Source: Bacillota bacterium (GTDB lineage: Bacteria > Bacillota > Sulfobacillia > RBS10-35 > JAJYVM01). Taken from it: 14,367 nt of DNA. Below are positions 12,859-14,367 of this stretch, piece after piece. Every line of letters starts with the position of its first letter. The stretch's first letter is position 1. The position numbers and the translations under genes were made by a program. Location of the stretch: contig JAJYVM010000048.1 of assembly GCA_021792015.1 (NCBI GenBank), positions 1 to 14,367 of the forward strand, written 5' to 3'. The notes under the pieces were generated by a model, which did no database searches, was not told the origin of the DNA, and saw only the letters and a list, made by a program, of their open reading frames with translations.

Positions 12859-13566
12859 ATGGGCGGTGCGGCGGAGCCGGGGCGCGCACGGCTTCCGGGG
12901 CTGCGGATCGGCGCCATGGACTACCCGCGGGTCGACGCGGCGCTCTGTGAGCGGGCGCGGGCCCTGCCGACGACCAACGTCGCCGACTGCATGAACCGGC
13001 TTTACGTGGTGCGGGGGCTGCACGCGGTCGGCGTCCCGTCCGAGACCAAGCTGGCGGGGCCCGCGCTCACGGTGCGCACCGGCCCGGCCGACAACCTGTT
13101 CATTAATAAGGCAATGGACGCCGCGCGACCTGGCGACGTGATCGTCGTCGACTGCAGCGGCGGCCGAAGCCACGCCTTCGTCGGCGAGATCATGGCACGG
13201 TACGCGCAGAGCCGCGGGGTGGCCGGCCTGGTGATCGACGGGCCCATCCGCGACAGCGCCGAGCTCGGCGACCTGCGCCTGCCGATCTTCGCCGCCGGCG
13301 TCAGCACGTCGGGCCCGTGGCGCAACGGCCCCGGCGAGCTCGCCTACCCGATCTGCTGCGGCGGCGTGCCCGTTTTGCCCGGGGACCTGGTGCTGGGCGA
13401 CGCCGACGGCATCGTCATCGTGCCGCGGGAGGACGCGGCCGCGGTGATCGCGGCGGCCGATGCCGTGCACGTGAAGGAGTCGAGCACGTTCGGCGACATC
13501 GAGACCGGGCGGATGGACAGGGCCTGGGTCGACGAGACCCTGCGGCGGCTCGGGGCCATCGACTAG
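12859..13566 (+). CDS. RraA family protein (HMG/CHA aldolase-like or RraA-like)
   Basis: The RraA fold includes 4-hydroxy-4-methyl-2-oxoglutarate/oxaloacetate-decarboxylating aldolases and the RNase E inhibitor RraA; older databases call them MenG. Conserved blocks: LPTTNVADCM (36-45), PGDVIVVDCSGG (91-102), GEIMARYAQSRGVAGLVIDG (109-128) and the active-site pair Arg131-Asp132 in GPIRD (128-132), followed by LPIFAAGVSTSGP (141-153). The Arg-Asp pair argues for a divalent-metal aldolase/decarboxylase rather than only a regulator, but the substrate is unknown. The ATG at 12859 comes one base after the M42 stop, with AGGAGG 12 nt upstream; an ATG at 12916 would remove 19 Arg/Pro/Gly-rich residues and fits the family's N-terminus as well. 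It is co-transcribed with the M42 gene. Confidence 0.88.
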   Translation: MGGAAEPGRARLPGLRIGAMDYPRVDAALCERARALPTTNVADCMNRLYVVRGLHAVGVPSETKLAGPALTVRTGPADNLFINKAMDAARPGDVIVVDCSGGRSHAFVGEIMARYAQSRGVAGLVIDGPIRDSAELGDLRLPIFAAGVSTSGPWRNGPGELAYPICCGGVPVLPGDLVLGDADGIVIVPREDAAAVIAAADAVHVKESSTFGDIETGRMDRAWVDETLRRLGAID

Positions 13567-13580
13567 CGCGGGCGGGCGCT

Positions 13581-13619
13581 GCGCCGAGGGCGCGCCGGGG
13601 CTCGCGGCGCCGCTTTTTT
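13581..13619 (+). terminator. Probable intrinsic terminator after the M42-RraA operon
   Basis: GCGCC-GAG (13581-13588) can pair with CTC-(gc)-GGCGC (13601-13610), leaving a 2-nt bulge and a 12-nt GC-rich loop, followed 3 nt later by six T residues (13614-13619), the only such T run in this stretch. It begins 15 nt after the RraA stop, as expected for an operon end. The exact pairing is uncertain because the loop is also self-complementary. Confidence 0.6.
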
Positions 13620-13659
13620 GCGGCCGTGACCCGGCCTCCCGGCGGGCGGCGCGGGAGAG

Positions 13660-13688
13660 TTGACGCCGCGCCGCAGCCGCGCTACCCT
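13660..13688 (+). promoter_or_regulatory. Sigma-70/SigA-type promoter for the last gene
   Basis: TTGACG (13660-13665, 5/6 to TTGACA) and TACCCT (13683-13688, fitting the TANNNT minimum) are 17 nt apart. The predicted start is near 13695. The promoter lies between the terminator and the last gene, so that gene is a separate transcription unit. The leader holds GGGAGG at 13720-13725. Confidence 0.6.
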
Positions 13689-13777
13689 GGGTCCGCCCAC
13701 TGGTCCGAGCCTCATGTCCGGGAGGCGCATCGGCGATCGCCCGCTGGTCCCCGCGCAGCTGGCCCTGGGTCTATCAG

Positions 13778-14305
13778 ATGGTGGTGGGAGCCGGCCTGTT
13801 CGCCGTGCTCCTGTTCGGGCTCGGCCTCTTCATGCTCCGCGACGGGATCGGGCCGGCCGCCAAGCTGATCACGCGCCCGCCGGCCACGACGAATCCCGAG
13901 ACCACGGCCTTCGGCAGCCAGCCGATCTATCAGAGCCAGTGCGAGTTCTCCTCGAACGCGCCGCTCGGGGCCGACTGCATGTTTCTGGCGCGCTCCACCG
14001 GCGGTGGGGCGGCGTCCGACAGCTTCCAGTCCCAGGCGGTCGAGATCGGCGTGCCCTCCGCGTGGCTGGCGCAGCAGCCGCACGGCACGGCGCTGGACGA
14101 TCCGGGCGTCGTCGCGGCGCTGCTGCGGACCGCGTGGTATCCCGTCGGCAGCGGGGCCATCTCCGGGATGACCCTGAGCGTCGACCCCGCCTACGCGGCG
14201 CGCCTGCGGACGGTCGGCGTGACGCCGCTGCAGTTCCTGAGCTGGATGTATAAGAACGTGCCGCGCTCATCGTGGCCGCCGTGGGTGCCTGGAGGCACGA
14301 GCTAG
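13778..14305 (+). CDS. Membrane-anchored protein of unknown function; N-terminus probably upstream of 13778
   Basis: I do not recognise this family. From the ATG at 13778 (175 aa) residues 1-20 form one hydrophobic helix (VVGAGLFAVLLFGLGLFML), followed by a soluble domain (21-175) with two cysteines (55 and 67) that could form a disulfide outside the membrane, and a Trp-rich end (WMYKNVPRSSWPPW, 156-169). It is either an N-terminal anchor or an uncleaved signal. The frame upstream reads IARWSPRSWPWVYQ directly before the ATG, a basic aromatic juxtamembrane segment typical of membrane anchors, but no ATG/GTG/TTG is in frame there. GGGAGG (13720-13725) lies 10 nt before an in-frame ATC (13736), while an out-of-frame ATG sits at 13714. 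Non-canonical initiation or an indel near 13740 would explain this. It has its own promoter (13660-13688). Confidence 0.72.
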   Translation: MVVGAGLFAVLLFGLGLFMLRDGIGPAAKLITRPPATTNPETTAFGSQPIYQSQCEFSSNAPLGADCMFLARSTGGGAASDSFQSQAVEIGVPSAWLAQQPHGTALDDPGVVAALLRTAWYPVGSGAISGMTLSVDPAYAARLRTVGVTPLQFLSWMYKNVPRSSWPPWVPGGTS

Positions 14306-14367
14306 AAGACCCCGCGGGCGGCTCACGCATCCCGGGTCGCCGCATTCTCAGCGTTGTCTAACCCACC
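14306..14367. other. Right edge, non-coding
   Basis: These 62 bases after the last stop show no start codon with a ribosome binding site and no T run. Only a weak 5-bp stem (gcggc with gccgc) is visible. Confidence 0.5.

Overview
This is a high-GC bacterial window (about 70% G+C by eye) with strong G/C preference at third codon positions and many purine-rich ribosome binding sites. A bacillithiol-type deacetylase (BshB1), a heterodimer-type pair of ABC exporters, an M42 aminopeptidase and GTG/ATG-overlap operons fit a deep-branching high-GC Bacillota lineage (Symbiobacterium/Thermaerobacter/Limnochorda-like). Other bacillithiol makers cannot be excluded. The placement is inference. I see no rRNA, tRNA, CRISPR array, phage module or intact insertion sequence.

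Layout. Positions 1-57 hold a short GC-rich tandem repeat. Positions 101-1885 are a plus-strand operon: a 92-residue protein of unknown function, BshB1, and a DinB-superfamily protein whose GTG start overlaps the bshB1 stop. A second, different DinB-family gene converges on it (1898-2392, minus). Positions 2518-2643 form a 126-bp segment bounded by a 19-bp imperfect inverted repeat, which could be a miniature element. Then come a rhomboid protease (2640-3200, minus) and a three-gene minus-strand efflux operon (8392 down to 3393): ABC exporter A, ABC exporter B (ATGA overlap) and a DHA2-type MFS exporter (3-nt gap). That operon has a recognisable sigma-70-like promoter, and a 15-bp palindrome sits directly on the predicted transcription start.

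The divergent plus-strand gene is fdhD (8894-9712). It is followed by a diverged 48-bp copy of its own 3' end and a nested hairpin, and it converges on a minus-strand pair: a TSUP (TauE/SafE) permease and a class A beta-lactamase-like serine hydrolase with no visible signal peptide and no recognisable Glu166 motif. A divergent intergenic region carrying two identical 10-bp palindromes separates this pair from a plus-strand pair: an M42 metallo-aminopeptidase and an RraA-family protein (1-nt gap). That pair ends in a likely intrinsic terminator. The last gene (13778-14305) encodes a membrane-anchored protein I do not recognise; it has its own promoter.

How the genes may work together. The clearest theme is thiol and xenobiotic handling. 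A bacillithiol biosynthesis enzyme is translationally coupled to a protein of the superfamily that contains bacillithiol- and mycothiol-S-transferases, a second family member lies next to it, and a three-component drug-efflux operon follows a few kb away. The most unusual sequence-level observations are two genes (ABC exporter A and the last gene) whose coding character begins upstream of any ATG/GTG/TTG although promoter and Shine-Dalgarno-like signals are present, the echo of the fdhD tail, and the 126-bp inverted-repeat segment.
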